Assembly (NCBI RefSeq): GCF_035270045.1
Contig: NZ_DATFIP010000086.1
Coordinates: 1-64,000, forward strand
Reading direction: 5' to 3'
DNA from: Salibaculum sp035270045
GTDB taxonomy: Bacteria; Pseudomonadota; Alphaproteobacteria; Rhodobacterales; Rhodobacteraceae
Length of the DNA stretch: 64,000 nucleotides
Shown here: positions 1 through 7,756 of the stretch, piece after piece
Position numbering within the stretch: position 1 is the first letter of the stretch
Layout: every line of letters starts with the position of its first letter
The notes under the pieces: model-generated
The model's input: only the letters and a program-made list of their open reading frames with translations
Told to the model about the DNA's origin: nothing
Databases searched by the model: none
Made by a program: the position numbers and the translations under genes

Positions 1-1
1 C

Positions 2-709
2 ATCGCGCGGCGGCAGGCAGGATCGATCCGGGCCGCGGCGCGCACCACTCAACCCGTCCTGCAGATATTCCGAGGCCTGCTGCTGGCCGCCGAGATCTGC
101 GTCATGGTTCTGGCCTTCGTCTACCTGGGGCTTGTCGAAAGTCACGCGGTCTTTGCCTGCTACCCGCTGCTGATCGCCGCGCTTTCGGGCCCGGTGTTGG
201 GCGAAGGCGTGGGCTGGCGGCGCTGGGTGGCCATCGGCGTGGGCTTTGTCGGCGTGCTGGTCATCCTGCAACCGGGGATCACAGTGTTCCAGCCCGCCGC
301 CGTCATCCCGCTGATCGCAGCGACGATGTTCGCGCTTTACGGCTTGCTGACACGCTATGCCGCGCGACGCGACACTGCCGCCACGTCCTTTTTCTGGACC
401 GGAGTCAGTGGGATGGTCGCCCTGACGCTTGCCGGCATCTGGTTCTGGGAAAGCATGACCACCTTCGACTGGGGCTGGATGGGGTTGCTCTGCATCACTG
501 GCGCACTGGGTCACTTTCTGCTGATCAAGACCTACGAGGTCGCCGAGGCAAGCGCCGTTCAGCCCTTCGCCTATCTGCAACTGGTTTTCGCATCCGCGCT
601 TGGTATCGCGGTGTTCAACGAAACACTCGAACCGAATGTCGCCATCGGCGCCGCCATCGTCGTCGGGGCCGGGCTCTTCACGTTATTGCGTACCCGTCGC
701 GGCACCTGA
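2..709 (+). CDS. EamA/DMT-family transporter, 5' end cut by window
   Basis: The reading frame is open from the first bases of the window, so the N-terminus is missing. About 236 residues are visible, consisting of hydrophobic helices typical of the drug/metabolite transporter superfamily (EamA repeats). These are inner-membrane carriers exporting or importing small metabolites, and the substrate cannot be told from sequence. The second EamA repeat appears complete, with small-residue-rich helices and a conserved-looking ending around the segment QPFAYLQLVFA. The protein ends in a short basic tail. Its stop codon lies inside the 3' end of the convergent lytic transglycosylase gene (27 bp tail-to-tail overlap). 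An internal ATG at 104 is not the true start, because homologous-looking sequence continues upstream of it. Confidence 0.85.
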   Translation: MARRQAGSIRAAARTTQPVLQIFRGLLLAAEICVMVLAFVYLGLVESHAVFACYPLLIAALSGPVLGEGVGWRRWVAIGVGFVGVLVILQPGITVFQPAAVIPLIAATMFALYGLLTRYAARRDTAATSFFWTGVSGMVALTLAGIWFWESMTTFDWGWMGLLCITGALGHFLLIKTYEVAEASAVQPFAYLQLVFASALGIAVFNETLEPNVAIGAAIVVGAGLFTLLRTRRGT

Positions 710-2728
710 CAGATCGGCCGGGCGCGGCCGTGGGCGCAGGGTGGGCAGGCCCATCCCATCGGGGCGCAGGCGGGGGCGGATCACCGGCGCGGCACCCCTC
801 AAAAGGGCGCGGAACGCCACTTGGCCGGTGTTCCCTGTCAGTCGTGCACGGTAGACGGGGATGCCCTCGGTCACGCGCATGACGTAGTTGCGCGTTTCGC
901 GGAAGGGGATGTGCTCGATCCAGTCGACCACGTCGATCTCATCGTTCCGAGGGTCGCCACGGGCTTCGATCCAGTCGCGCACGCGCCCTGGCCCAGCATT
1001 GTAGCCCACCGCGATCAGGACCGGGCTGTCGCCGAATTCGCCGCGCAGGTAGTCTAGGTATGCGGTGCCCAACCGCGCGTTATAGGGCCAATCCAAGACC
1101 AGCCGCGCCCGCGAATAGGGCAGGTCCAGGTCCACAGCCATGTCCTGCGCGGTGCCCGGCATCAACTGCATCAGGCCCAGCGCGCCCACGGCGCTGCCGG
1201 CGTCGGTACGGAACTCGCTTTCCTGCCGCGCGATGGCCAGGGCGAGGGCGGGTTCGACCGGCATCTCCATCTCGGCCATGGGATGCAGGGGGAAATGGTG
1301 GTCCTGCACCAGCAGGTCCCGGCGCAGGGCGGATTTGGCCACGAGAACGGTGAAGAAGGGCTCGTCCAGTTCCATCAGCAGATTGCCCATCTGGCCAACC
1401 TCCTCGCGGTCGAGGGTCCGGGCGAGGTCGGCCAGAAACAGCACCGCCAGCCCGCGCTCGTTCCCCGAAAGCAGCAGCATGGCGGCGCGGAACCTGTCGT
1501 CGGCCAAGAAGGCGGCCCCTTGCCAGTCGGGAAAGACCTCGCCCCCCGCCACCTCTGACGCCAGCGGTTGACCGAGACGCTCTGAGGCCAGCAGGCCATA
1601 GAAGGTCGTCTGGTACCGGGCGGCGCGAGCATAGGCGGCACGGGCCGCCTCTGTTTCGCCCAGCGCGTCCCGTGCGCGGCCCAGCCAGTAGCCGGCGCGC
1701 CCCTTTGAAATCGGCGTCGAGACCGCCGCGGCGAAGGTTTCGAAATGGTTCAGTGCCAGGGCGGGATCGTCCAGGTAGGTAAGTGCCAGGTAGCCTGACA
1801 GCCACTCCAGGTCGGCGAAGGACGCGCCATCGTCAAGAAAATGCCGACTTGCCAGGTCATAGGCGATGCGCGGCTCGCCCTCGCGCATCTGCCACCGGGC
1901 CAGGATGCGACGCCAGCTGGCCCAGCGCCATGGGTGCACCAGCGTCTCGGCACTGGCCGAGCGATCGCGCAGCAGGGCCACGGCCTCGGTCCAGTCGCCG
2001 CGCCCGGCCAGCCAGTTGAACCGGTCATAGGCCAGCGCCGGGTCGGTGCGCAGGCGCTCCGGGACAGCCGCCAGCCTGGTGTCGATATCGTCGGCCCCAT
2101 CGATATAGCCGATGCGGGCGCGAGCAAGGGCGCGCGTCTCGTCCCCCAGCACCGGAAGCAGTCGGGCCGCGTCCTCGGTCCGCCAGCGCCAGAGCATCCC
2201 GTCCGCCCGCGCGGGGTGATGCGGGGCCAACAGTGCGGGGTATTCCGCGAAAAGTGCCGCGAATCCCTCCTCGGACAGGCCTCGTGTCGTCCAGAAATCC
2301 ATCAGCATCGCCTCGGCCTCTGTCCTGCGGCCCGCATGGGTCAGGGCCCGGGCATGGGCCAGCGCGCCAACGCCCGTTTCGGCCCGGTGCCCCTCGAAGA
2401 AGGCCAGCACCCGGTCGGTCGGCACGGTGTCATCGATCAGCTCCTCGGCGGCCTCGCGCGCGGCGTCCAGTCCGGGCCAGTCTGCCCGCGCCGCCAGGAA
2501 AGCCGGGTATTCGGCAAATACGGCATCCCCCGCGCGCAGGCGCAACCATGTGACGAGGTCGCGCCCCAGGTCGCCCTGCTCCGCCATCAGCGCATAGGCG
2601 GTCTGCCAGTTGCCGGCCTCGGACGCGTCGAAAGCCGCCCGGACGGGGGCGGGATCGTCCGGTCCCTGTGCCGTGGCAGGGGTACAAAGGCATAGCCAAA
2701 GCCCCAGAACCGCCAGTATCTGCCGCAT
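683..2728 (-). CDS. Soluble lytic murein transglycosylase (Slt-type)
   Basis: A 681-residue periplasmic enzyme that cleaves the MurNAc-GlcNAc bond of peptidoglycan to give 1,6-anhydro ends. It starts with a clear signal peptide (MRQILAVLGLWLCLCTPATA). A long alpha-helical superhelix region follows (about residues 25-480, rich in A/R/L repeats). The C-terminal SLT domain carries the catalytic glutamate in ARQESEF (about E503), then GLMQLMPGTA and the GYNAGPGRV motif, all diagnostic of the Slt70 family. Length matches Slt70. The proline/arginine-rich C-terminal tail is unassigned. It is divergent from dapA, with a 151-bp gap between them. Confidence 0.93.
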   Translation of the reverse strand: MRQILAVLGLWLCLCTPATAQGPDDPAPVRAAFDASEAGNWQTAYALMAEQGDLGRDLVTWLRLRAGDAVFAEYPAFLAARADWPGLDAAREAAEELIDDTVPTDRVLAFFEGHRAETGVGALAHARALTHAGRRTEAEAMLMDFWTTRGLSEEGFAALFAEYPALLAPHHPARADGMLWRWRTEDAARLLPVLGDETRALARARIGYIDGADDIDTRLAAVPERLRTDPALAYDRFNWLAGRGDWTEAVALLRDRSASAETLVHPWRWASWRRILARWQMREGEPRIAYDLASRHFLDDGASFADLEWLSGYLALTYLDDPALALNHFETFAAAVSTPISKGRAGYWLGRARDALGETEAARAAYARAARYQTTFYGLLASERLGQPLASEVAGGEVFPDWQGAAFLADDRFRAAMLLLSGNERGLAVLFLADLARTLDREEVGQMGNLLMELDEPFFTVLVAKSALRRDLLVQDHHFPLHPMAEMEMPVEPALALAIARQESEFRTDAGSAVGALGLMQLMPGTAQDMAVDLDLPYSRARLVLDWPYNARLGTAYLDYLRGEFGDSPVLIAVGYNAGPGRVRDWIEARGDPRNDEIDVVDWIEHIPFRETRNYVMRVTEGIPVYRARLTGNTGQVAFRALLRGAAPVIRPRLRPDGMGLPTLRPRPRPADLSGAATGTQ

Positions 2729-2796
2729 GTCTCGCCTCGTTGCCTGCCGCGCCGCTGCAAGGCTAGCGCCATGGCGCCCGGCCGCAATTCACAAAC

Positions 2797-2825
2797 TTGG
2801 CAAAGGCGGAAAACCGCACTAGGGT
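2797..2825 (+). promoter_or_regulatory. Predicted sigma70-type promoter of dapA
   Basis: TTGGCA (2797-2802), a 17-bp spacer and TAGGGT (2820-2825) lie 55 bp before the dapA ATG. The -35 box matches five of six consensus bases, the -10 box three. A good ribosome binding site (GGAAGGAAG, 2865-2873) follows. Prediction by eye only. Confidence 0.5.
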
Positions 2826-2879
2826 CCGCGCGATTTTACCACCGGGCGATCCGACCCGAACCATGGAAGGAAGCGTGTC

Positions 2880-3752
2880 ATGATCAAGGGGTCCATTCCC
2901 GCCCTCGTCACGCCGTTCAAGGACGGCCAGCTCGATCTTGAGACGCTGAAGAAACTGGTGGACTGGCATGTGGACCAGGGCAGCCACGGGATCGTGCCGG
3001 TCGGAACAACGGGCGAGAGCCCGACGCTGACCCATGCCGAACATGACAAGGTCGTGGCCGAGGTCATCGCGGCCGCCGCCGGTCGCATTCCGGTGATCGC
3101 GGGGGCCGGGTCCAACAACACCGCCGAGACCGTGCGCCTCGTGAAGGCGGCGAAAGAGGCCGGGGCCGATGCCGCGCTGGTCGTCACCCCATATTACAAC
3201 AAACCAACCCAGAAGGGCCTGATCGCGCACTACACCGCCGCCGCCGATTGCGGTCTGCCGATCGTGATCTACAATATCCCCGGCCGCTCGGTCGTGGACA
3301 TGAGCCCGGCAACCATGGGCGAGTTGGCCCGCCACCCCAATATCGTCGGGGTCAAGGACGCCACCGGCGATCTGGCACGCGTGCCCAGGCAACGCCTGAC
3401 CTGCGGCACCGATTTCATCCAGCTGTCGGGTGAAGACGCCACGGCGCTGGGGTTCAACGCCCATGGTGGCACCGGCTGCATCTCGGTCACGGCCAACGTG
3501 GCGCCCAAGCTGTGTTCCGAGATGCAGGAGGCCACTTTGGCCGGCGATTTCGCAACGGCCCTGACGATCACCGACAGGCTGATGCCGCTGCATATCGCGA
3601 TTTTCGAGGAGCCGGGCCTTGTCGGCGCCAAATACGGCATGTCCCTGCTCGGGCTTTGCGACGCCGAAGTGCGCTCGCCGCTGGCACCGCTGGAAGACAG
3701 CACCAAAGCCCATATCCGCGACGGCATGGTGCACGCGGGGCTGCTGAACTAG
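2880..3752 (+). CDS. dapA: 4-hydroxy-tetrahydrodipicolinate synthase
   Basis: A 290-residue class I aldolase that condenses pyruvate with aspartate semialdehyde, the first committed step to diaminopimelate and lysine. Visible family residues are the PVGTTGESPTL loop (Thr-Thr of the proton relay), VTPYYNKPTQ (catalytic Tyr), VGVKDATGD (Schiff-base Lys) and the LSGEDATALGFNAHGG segment. Length is normal. The ATG at 2880 is chosen for the strong GGAAGGAAG site just upstream and the typical N-terminus MIKGSIPALVTPF. The stop codon overlaps the stop of the convergent ycaQ-like gene by three bases. Confidence 0.97.
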   Translation: MIKGSIPALVTPFKDGQLDLETLKKLVDWHVDQGSHGIVPVGTTGESPTLTHAEHDKVVAEVIAAAAGRIPVIAGAGSNNTAETVRLVKAAKEAGADAALVVTPYYNKPTQKGLIAHYTAAADCGLPIVIYNIPGRSVVDMSPATMGELARHPNIVGVKDATGDLARVPRQRLTCGTDFIQLSGEDATALGFNAHGGTGCISVTANVAPKLCSEMQEATLAGDFATALTITDRLMPLHIAIFEEPGLVGAKYGMSLLGLCDAEVRSPLAPLEDSTKAHIRDGMVHAGLLN

Positions 3753-4945
3753 GCGCGCAGCCACCCCGTGTCGAACCTCAGGTCCGAGAGGCCCGCGAAC
3801 CGCGCCACCCGCTCCAGTTCGGCGGTCAGCGCGGCCTGCCGGCCCTTGCCCATGGCCACCCCCCTTTCGGGCCAGAAGGCGGCGACGCGCAGGGCATCAC
3901 CCGAACGTTTCGCGTCGATCCGTCCGATCAGCCGATCACCCTGCATCACCGGAAACACATAGTAGCCGTAGCGGCGCTTGGCGGCGGGCACGAAAATCTC
4001 GATCCGGTAGTAAAAGCCGAACAACCGCTCGGCCCGGGCCCGGTCCCGCAGGGCCGGGTCGAAGGGGGACAGCAGGCGAACGCGGCTTGAGGGATCGGGC
4101 AGGTTCGGGATGGCCGCCATCTGCGTGGCATCGCTGAAGCTGCGCCGCCGCGCGCCATCGGCGCCCTCGACCTCGATCTCGAACATGCGTCCATTTTCGA
4201 CGGCACGGGCGCACCAATCTCGCGCCTCCTCTCGGGTCACGATCTCGAAGAAGGCAGCAAGTTCGCCGCTTGTGCCGAACCCCAGCCGCGCCACGGCTGC
4301 GGACATGGCCCAGTCGATGATCTCGGCGTCCGCGACCCGCGTGTTCAGGTATTCCGCCGGGATCACCCGTTCGGCCAGGTCGTAATACTTACGAAAGCCG
4401 CGACGGTGGCAGATTGCCAGCCGCCCCGACCGCCAGAGGAATTCCAGTGCCGTCTTTGACGGGTGCCAGTCCCACCAGCCGGTCGATCCCTTCTCCTGTC
4501 CCTCGCCCACGTCAGCGGAACAGGTTGGGCCATGGGCGGCTATCCGCTCCAGCACCGTGTCGAACTCCTGTTCCCAGCCCGAGCGTTGCCAACTCGGCCA
4601 GCGAGCACGCATCCGCGCCTCGTCACGGGCAAATTTCAGCCGCCACATCGGGTAGAACTCCATGGGCACTACGGCGGCGTCATGCGTCCAGTGTTCGAAA
4701 GCCGTCCGATCACGGGCCACGGCCAGTTCCAATGCCCGCGGACGATACTGTCCCCGTCGCGACCAGAGGATCAGGTCATGCGCGCGGGCCAGCGTGTTGA
4801 CGCTGTCCACCTGCACGAACCCGAGGTTATTCAGCAACCGGTGCAGGTCGGCGCCCCGCCCCGTCCCCGCCCCGGGCCGCAACAACTGGTGCCGATCCAG
4901 GAACAGGCGGCGCGCAGCGCGGTTGCAAAGGACAGGCCGGCTCAT
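3749..4945 (-). CDS. YcaQ/AlkX-type DNA glycosylase (winged-helix HTH_42 family)
   Basis: A 398-residue protein of the COG3214 winged-helix family, whose E. coli member YcaQ (AlkX) removes bulky or cross-linked N7-alkylated bases. Near residue 45 the segment GFVQVDSVN has the Gln-x-Asp pattern reported for YcaQ-type enzymes, not the Gln-x-Gln of AlkZ. The conserved ARAHDLILWSRR, PMEFYPMWR, and C-terminal LSPFDPALRDR and FYYRIEIFVPA blocks also fit. The start at 4945 (MSRPVLCNRAARRLFL) is preferred over an in-frame ATG 10 codons upstream, because family alignments begin near the NRAARRLFLD segment. Convergent with dapA and divergent from smpB. Confidence 0.88.
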   Translation of the reverse strand: MSRPVLCNRAARRLFLDRHQLLRPGAGTGRGADLHRLLNNLGFVQVDSVNTLARAHDLILWSRRGQYRPRALELAVARDRTAFEHWTHDAAVVPMEFYPMWRLKFARDEARMRARWPSWQRSGWEQEFDTVLERIAAHGPTCSADVGEGQEKGSTGWWDWHPSKTALEFLWRSGRLAICHRRGFRKYYDLAERVIPAEYLNTRVADAEIIDWAMSAAVARLGFGTSGELAAFFEIVTREEARDWCARAVENGRMFEIEVEGADGARRRSFSDATQMAAIPNLPDPSSRVRLLSPFDPALRDRARAERLFGFYYRIEIFVPAAKRRYGYYVFPVMQGDRLIGRIDAKRSGDALRVAAFWPERGVAMGKGRQAALTAELERVARFAGLSDLRFDTGWLRA

Positions 4946-5024
4946 GGCCCGCGATCCTAACGCCCTGCCCTGCAATGGCCAGACCGCTTGTGCGGCCCGG
5001 CCGCATGACCTATTTCAGGCCACT

Positions 5025-5501
5025 ATGGCCAGCAAAGAACCCGATAACCCGAACTACAAGGTCATCGCCGAGAACCGGCGGGCCCGCCGCGATTACGAGA
5101 TCGTCGACGATCTTGAATGCGGCATCGTGCTGTCCGGGTCCGAGGTGAAATCGCTGCGGACCGGCCAGTCCAACATCGCCGACAGCTATGCCAGCGTCGA
5201 AGACGGCGAGTTGTGGCTGACCAATGCCTTTATTGCCCCCTACCAGCAGGCCATGTTCCCGCACGAGGAACGCCGCCGCCGCAAGCTGCTGGTCAGCAGG
5301 CGCGAACTGGCCCGCCTGTGGAACGCCACCCAGCGCGAGGGCATGACCCTCGTCCCGCTGGTGATGTATTTCAACCACAGGGGCATCGTGAAGGTGAAGG
5401 TCGCCACCGCCAAGGGCAAGAGGAAGGCCGACAAACGCGCCACCGAAGCCAAGCGCGACTGGAACCGCCAGAAACAGCGCCTGCTCAAGCAGAACGGCTG
5501 A
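5025..5501 (+). CDS. smpB: SsrA-binding protein SmpB
   Basis: A 158-residue RNA-binding protein that carries tmRNA to stalled ribosomes for trans-translation. Diagnostic segments are the N-terminal YKVIAENRRARRDYEI, GIVLSGSEVKSLR, the ANIADSYA-like SNIADSYASV, and the basic C-terminal tail KADKRATEAKRDWNRQKQ that becomes helical in the ribosome. The ATG at 5025 fits the family start (MASKEPDNPNYKV); longer upstream readings run into the neighbouring gene. There is no Shine-Dalgarno sequence, and a possible -10 box (TATTTC, 5011-5016) lies only 8 bases before the ATG, so the mRNA may be leaderless. Confidence 0.97.
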   Translation: MASKEPDNPNYKVIAENRRARRDYEIVDDLECGIVLSGSEVKSLRTGQSNIADSYASVEDGELWLTNAFIAPYQQAMFPHEERRRRKLLVSRRELARLWNATQREGMTLVPLVMYFNHRGIVKVKVATAKGKRKADKRATEAKRDWNRQKQRLLKQNG

Positions 5502-5534
5502 CCCACGCGCTGCGCCGCCGGGATCATGCAAACC

Positions 5535-5563
5535 TTGCAGTCTTGCGGGCACGGCGCTAGGGA
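5535..5563 (+). promoter_or_regulatory. Predicted sigma70-type promoter of the sulfurtransferase gene
   Basis: TTGCAG (5535-5540), a 17-bp spacer and TAGGGA (5558-5563) lie 30 bp before the ATG at 5593. The box pair resembles the one before dapA (TTGGCA/TAGGGT), which adds some support. Prediction by eye. Confidence 0.45.
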
Positions 5564-5592
5564 CAATGCGTTTGCAGCGTGAGAGTGACCCG

Positions 5593-6450
5593 ATGGCGAA
5601 CGACGACCCCAAGACGCTTGTCTCGACGGAATGGCTGGCCCACCACATCAAGGATCCGGACCTGCGTGTGCTCGACGCCTCCTGGTACATGCCCGATGAC
5701 GGGCGTGACCCCCGCGCAGAGTATGATGCGGCCCATATCCCCGGCGCGCGTTTCTTCGACTTTGACGAGATCAGCGACCACCGCTCGGAGCTGCCGCACA
5801 CGGTGCCCCCGGTCGAGAAGTTCATGGCGCGGATGCGCGCCATGGGCGTGGGCGACGGGCACCAGGTCGTGGTCTACGATGGCGCCGGGCTGTTTTCCGC
5901 CGCGCGGGTCTGGTGGTTGTTCCGACTGATGGGCAAGACCGATATCGCGGTGCTGGACGGCGGGTTTCCGAAATGGCGCGCCGAAGGCCGCCCGGTCGAG
6001 GACATGGCCCCCGTCATCCGCGATCGGCACATGACCGTCCAGCGCCAGAACCACATGATAAAGGACGTCACGCAGGTCGCCCGCGCCGCCAAGCTGTTGG
6101 ATCACGAGATCATAGACGCCCGTGCGGCTGCACGGTTCCGCGGCGAGGCCGAGGAACCGCGCGAAGGGCTGCGCTCGGGCCATATCCCCGGATCACGCAA
6201 CCTGCCCTTTGCCGATCTGCTCGACGACGACGGCACCATGAAGGACACCCAGGCGCTGAAAGCCGCCTTCGAGGCCGCAGGCGTCGACCTGTCGAAACCG
6301 GCGATCACCAGCTGCGGGTCGGGCGTGACCGCCGCGATCCTGGCGCTGGCGCTGGAACGTATCGGCAAGACGGACCATGCCATCTATGATGGCAGCTGGT
6401 CGGAATGGGGCATGTACGACGACCTGCCCATCGCAACCGGAGAGGCCTGA
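5593..6450 (+). CDS. sseA: 3-mercaptopyruvate sulfurtransferase (tandem rhodanese)
   Basis: A 285-residue two-domain rhodanese-like enzyme that transfers sulfur from 3-mercaptopyruvate or thiosulfate to acceptors such as cyanide or thiols. The N-terminal inactive domain contains YDAAHIPGARFFDFDEISD. The C-terminal domain contains the active loop CGSGVTA, with the persulfide-forming Cys at about residue 241; CGSGVTA is the mercaptopyruvate sulfurtransferase signature. The ATG at 5593 (MANDDPKTLVSTEWLA) is preferred over one nine codons upstream, because it matches the family start and follows a GAGAG purine stretch. The stop overlaps the next start (TGATG), so it is co-transcribed with the aminotransferase. 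Confidence 0.93.
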   Translation: MANDDPKTLVSTEWLAHHIKDPDLRVLDASWYMPDDGRDPRAEYDAAHIPGARFFDFDEISDHRSELPHTVPPVEKFMARMRAMGVGDGHQVVVYDGAGLFSAARVWWLFRLMGKTDIAVLDGGFPKWRAEGRPVEDMAPVIRDRHMTVQRQNHMIKDVTQVARAAKLLDHEIIDARAAARFRGEAEEPREGLRSGHIPGSRNLPFADLLDDDGTMKDTQALKAAFEAAGVDLSKPAITSCGSGVTAAILALALERIGKTDHAIYDGSWSEWGMYDDLPIATGEA

Positions 6451-7637
6451 TGCTCGAGAACCTGAGCCAACAACCCGCCGACAAGATCCTCGCGCTGATG
6501 GCGCAGTACAAGGCCGACGACCGCCCCGACAAGATCGATCTGGGCGTCGGCGTCTACAAGAACGCCGAGGGCAAGACGCCGGTGATGCGCGCGGTCAAGG
6601 CCGCCGAACGGCGTCTGGTCCAGGAACAGGAAACCAAGTCCTACACCGGGCTGGCGGGCGACCCCGCCTTTGCCGATGGCATGATCGAACTGGTTCTCGA
6701 CGATAGCGTCGCGCGTGACCGCGTGGCGGCCATCGCGACGCCCGGCGGCACCGGGGCCTGCCGGCAGGGCTTCGAACTTGTCCGGCTGGCCAACCCCGAG
6801 GCGACGGTCTGGGTCTCGAACCCGACCTGGCCCAATCACGTCTCGATCCTCAACTTCATGAAGATGCCACAGAAAACCTATCGCTATTTCGACGATGCGA
6901 CCGGCGGGATCGATTTCGACGGGATGCTGGCGGATCTCGCAGGGGCCAAGCCGGGGGATATCGTTCTGCTGCATGGCTGCTGTCACAACCCGACCGGGGC
7001 CAACCTGACGCTGGATCAGATCGACGAGGTCATCGCGGTGATGGAGGGCAAGGGCCTGGTCCCGATGATCGACATCGCCTACCAGGGCTTCGGTGACGGG
7101 CTGGACGCGGACGCGGCCGTCACCCGGCGCGTGGCGACGGCCTTCGACAACCTGTTGATCGCGGCCAGCTGCTCCAAGAATTTCGGCGTCTACCGCGAAC
7201 GCACGGGCATCCTGATGGCCGTGTCGCGCGATGCCGAGGAGGCGGCTCTGAGCCAGCAGAATATGAACTACCTCAATCGGCAGAACTATTCCTTTCCGCC
7301 CGACCACGGCGCGCGCTGTGTCAGCATGATCCTGTCGGACCCCGAATTGCGGGCCGACTGGCAGGCTGAACTGGAACAGGTGCGCCTGGGCATGCTGGAG
7401 CTGCGCAAACAATTGGCCGAAGAGCTGCGGCGCCTCACCAATTCCGGGACTTTCGATTTCGTGGCGGAACATCGCGGCATGTTCTCGCGCTTGGGGCTGT
7501 CCCCGGAACAGGTCGAGAGGCTCAAGACCGATCATGCGATCTACATGGTCGGGGACAGCCGCATCAACATCGCCGGGCTGAACAAGGACACTGTTCCGGT
7601 TCTGGCCAAGGCGATTGCCGAGGTCATCGGCGACTGA
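6450..7637 (+). CDS. Aromatic amino acid/aspartate aminotransferase (class I, TyrB-like)
   Basis: A 395-residue PLP enzyme of aminotransferase family I. It resembles the E. coli AspC/TyrB branch (start MLENLSQQPADKILALM, DLGVGVYKNAEGKTPVM). Motifs include NPTWPNH, HGCCHNPTGANLT and SCSKNFGVYRERTG with the PLP-binding lysine at about residue 243. The enzyme transaminates aspartate or aromatic amino acids with 2-oxoglutarate. Substrate preference between aspartate and tyrosine/phenylalanine cannot be settled by reading. It starts within the stop codon of sseA (TGATG) and ends at a strong terminator hairpin. Confidence 0.93.
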   Translation: MLENLSQQPADKILALMAQYKADDRPDKIDLGVGVYKNAEGKTPVMRAVKAAERRLVQEQETKSYTGLAGDPAFADGMIELVLDDSVARDRVAAIATPGGTGACRQGFELVRLANPEATVWVSNPTWPNHVSILNFMKMPQKTYRYFDDATGGIDFDGMLADLAGAKPGDIVLLHGCCHNPTGANLTLDQIDEVIAVMEGKGLVPMIDIAYQGFGDGLDADAAVTRRVATAFDNLLIAASCSKNFGVYRERTGILMAVSRDAEEAALSQQNMNYLNRQNYSFPPDHGARCVSMILSDPELRADWQAELEQVRLGMLELRKQLAEELRRLTNSGTFDFVAEHRGMFSRLGLSPEQVERLKTDHAIYMVGDSRINIAGLNKDTVPVLAKAIAEVIGD

Positions 7638-7659
7638 ACCGTTCGCATAGACAGCGATG

Positions 7660-7688
7660 AACGCCGGGCCCAGGGGTCCGGCGTTTTT
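7660..7688 (+). terminator. Intrinsic terminator after the aminotransferase gene
   Basis: Perfect 8-bp stem AACGCCGG / CCGGCGTT (7660-7667 with 7678-7685), 10-base loop, followed by a T-run (7684-7688). It ends the sseA-aminotransferase operon 23 bases after the stop codon. Confidence 0.85.
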
Positions 7689-7700
7689 CGATGGCCAAAG

Positions 7701-7728
7701 AAAAAACCCGGGCGATCGCTCGCCCGGG
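7701..7728 (-). terminator. Intrinsic terminator after amt
   Basis: Read on the minus strand: a perfect 9-bp stem (7707-7715 with 7720-7728) with loop TCGC, followed by six T residues. It lies about 30 bases after the amt stop codon and closes the glnK-amt operon. With the terminator at 7660 it separates the two convergent operons. Confidence 0.88.
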
Positions 7729-7756
7729 CAGGTTGTCAAAGGCTTCGGAAGGAAGG

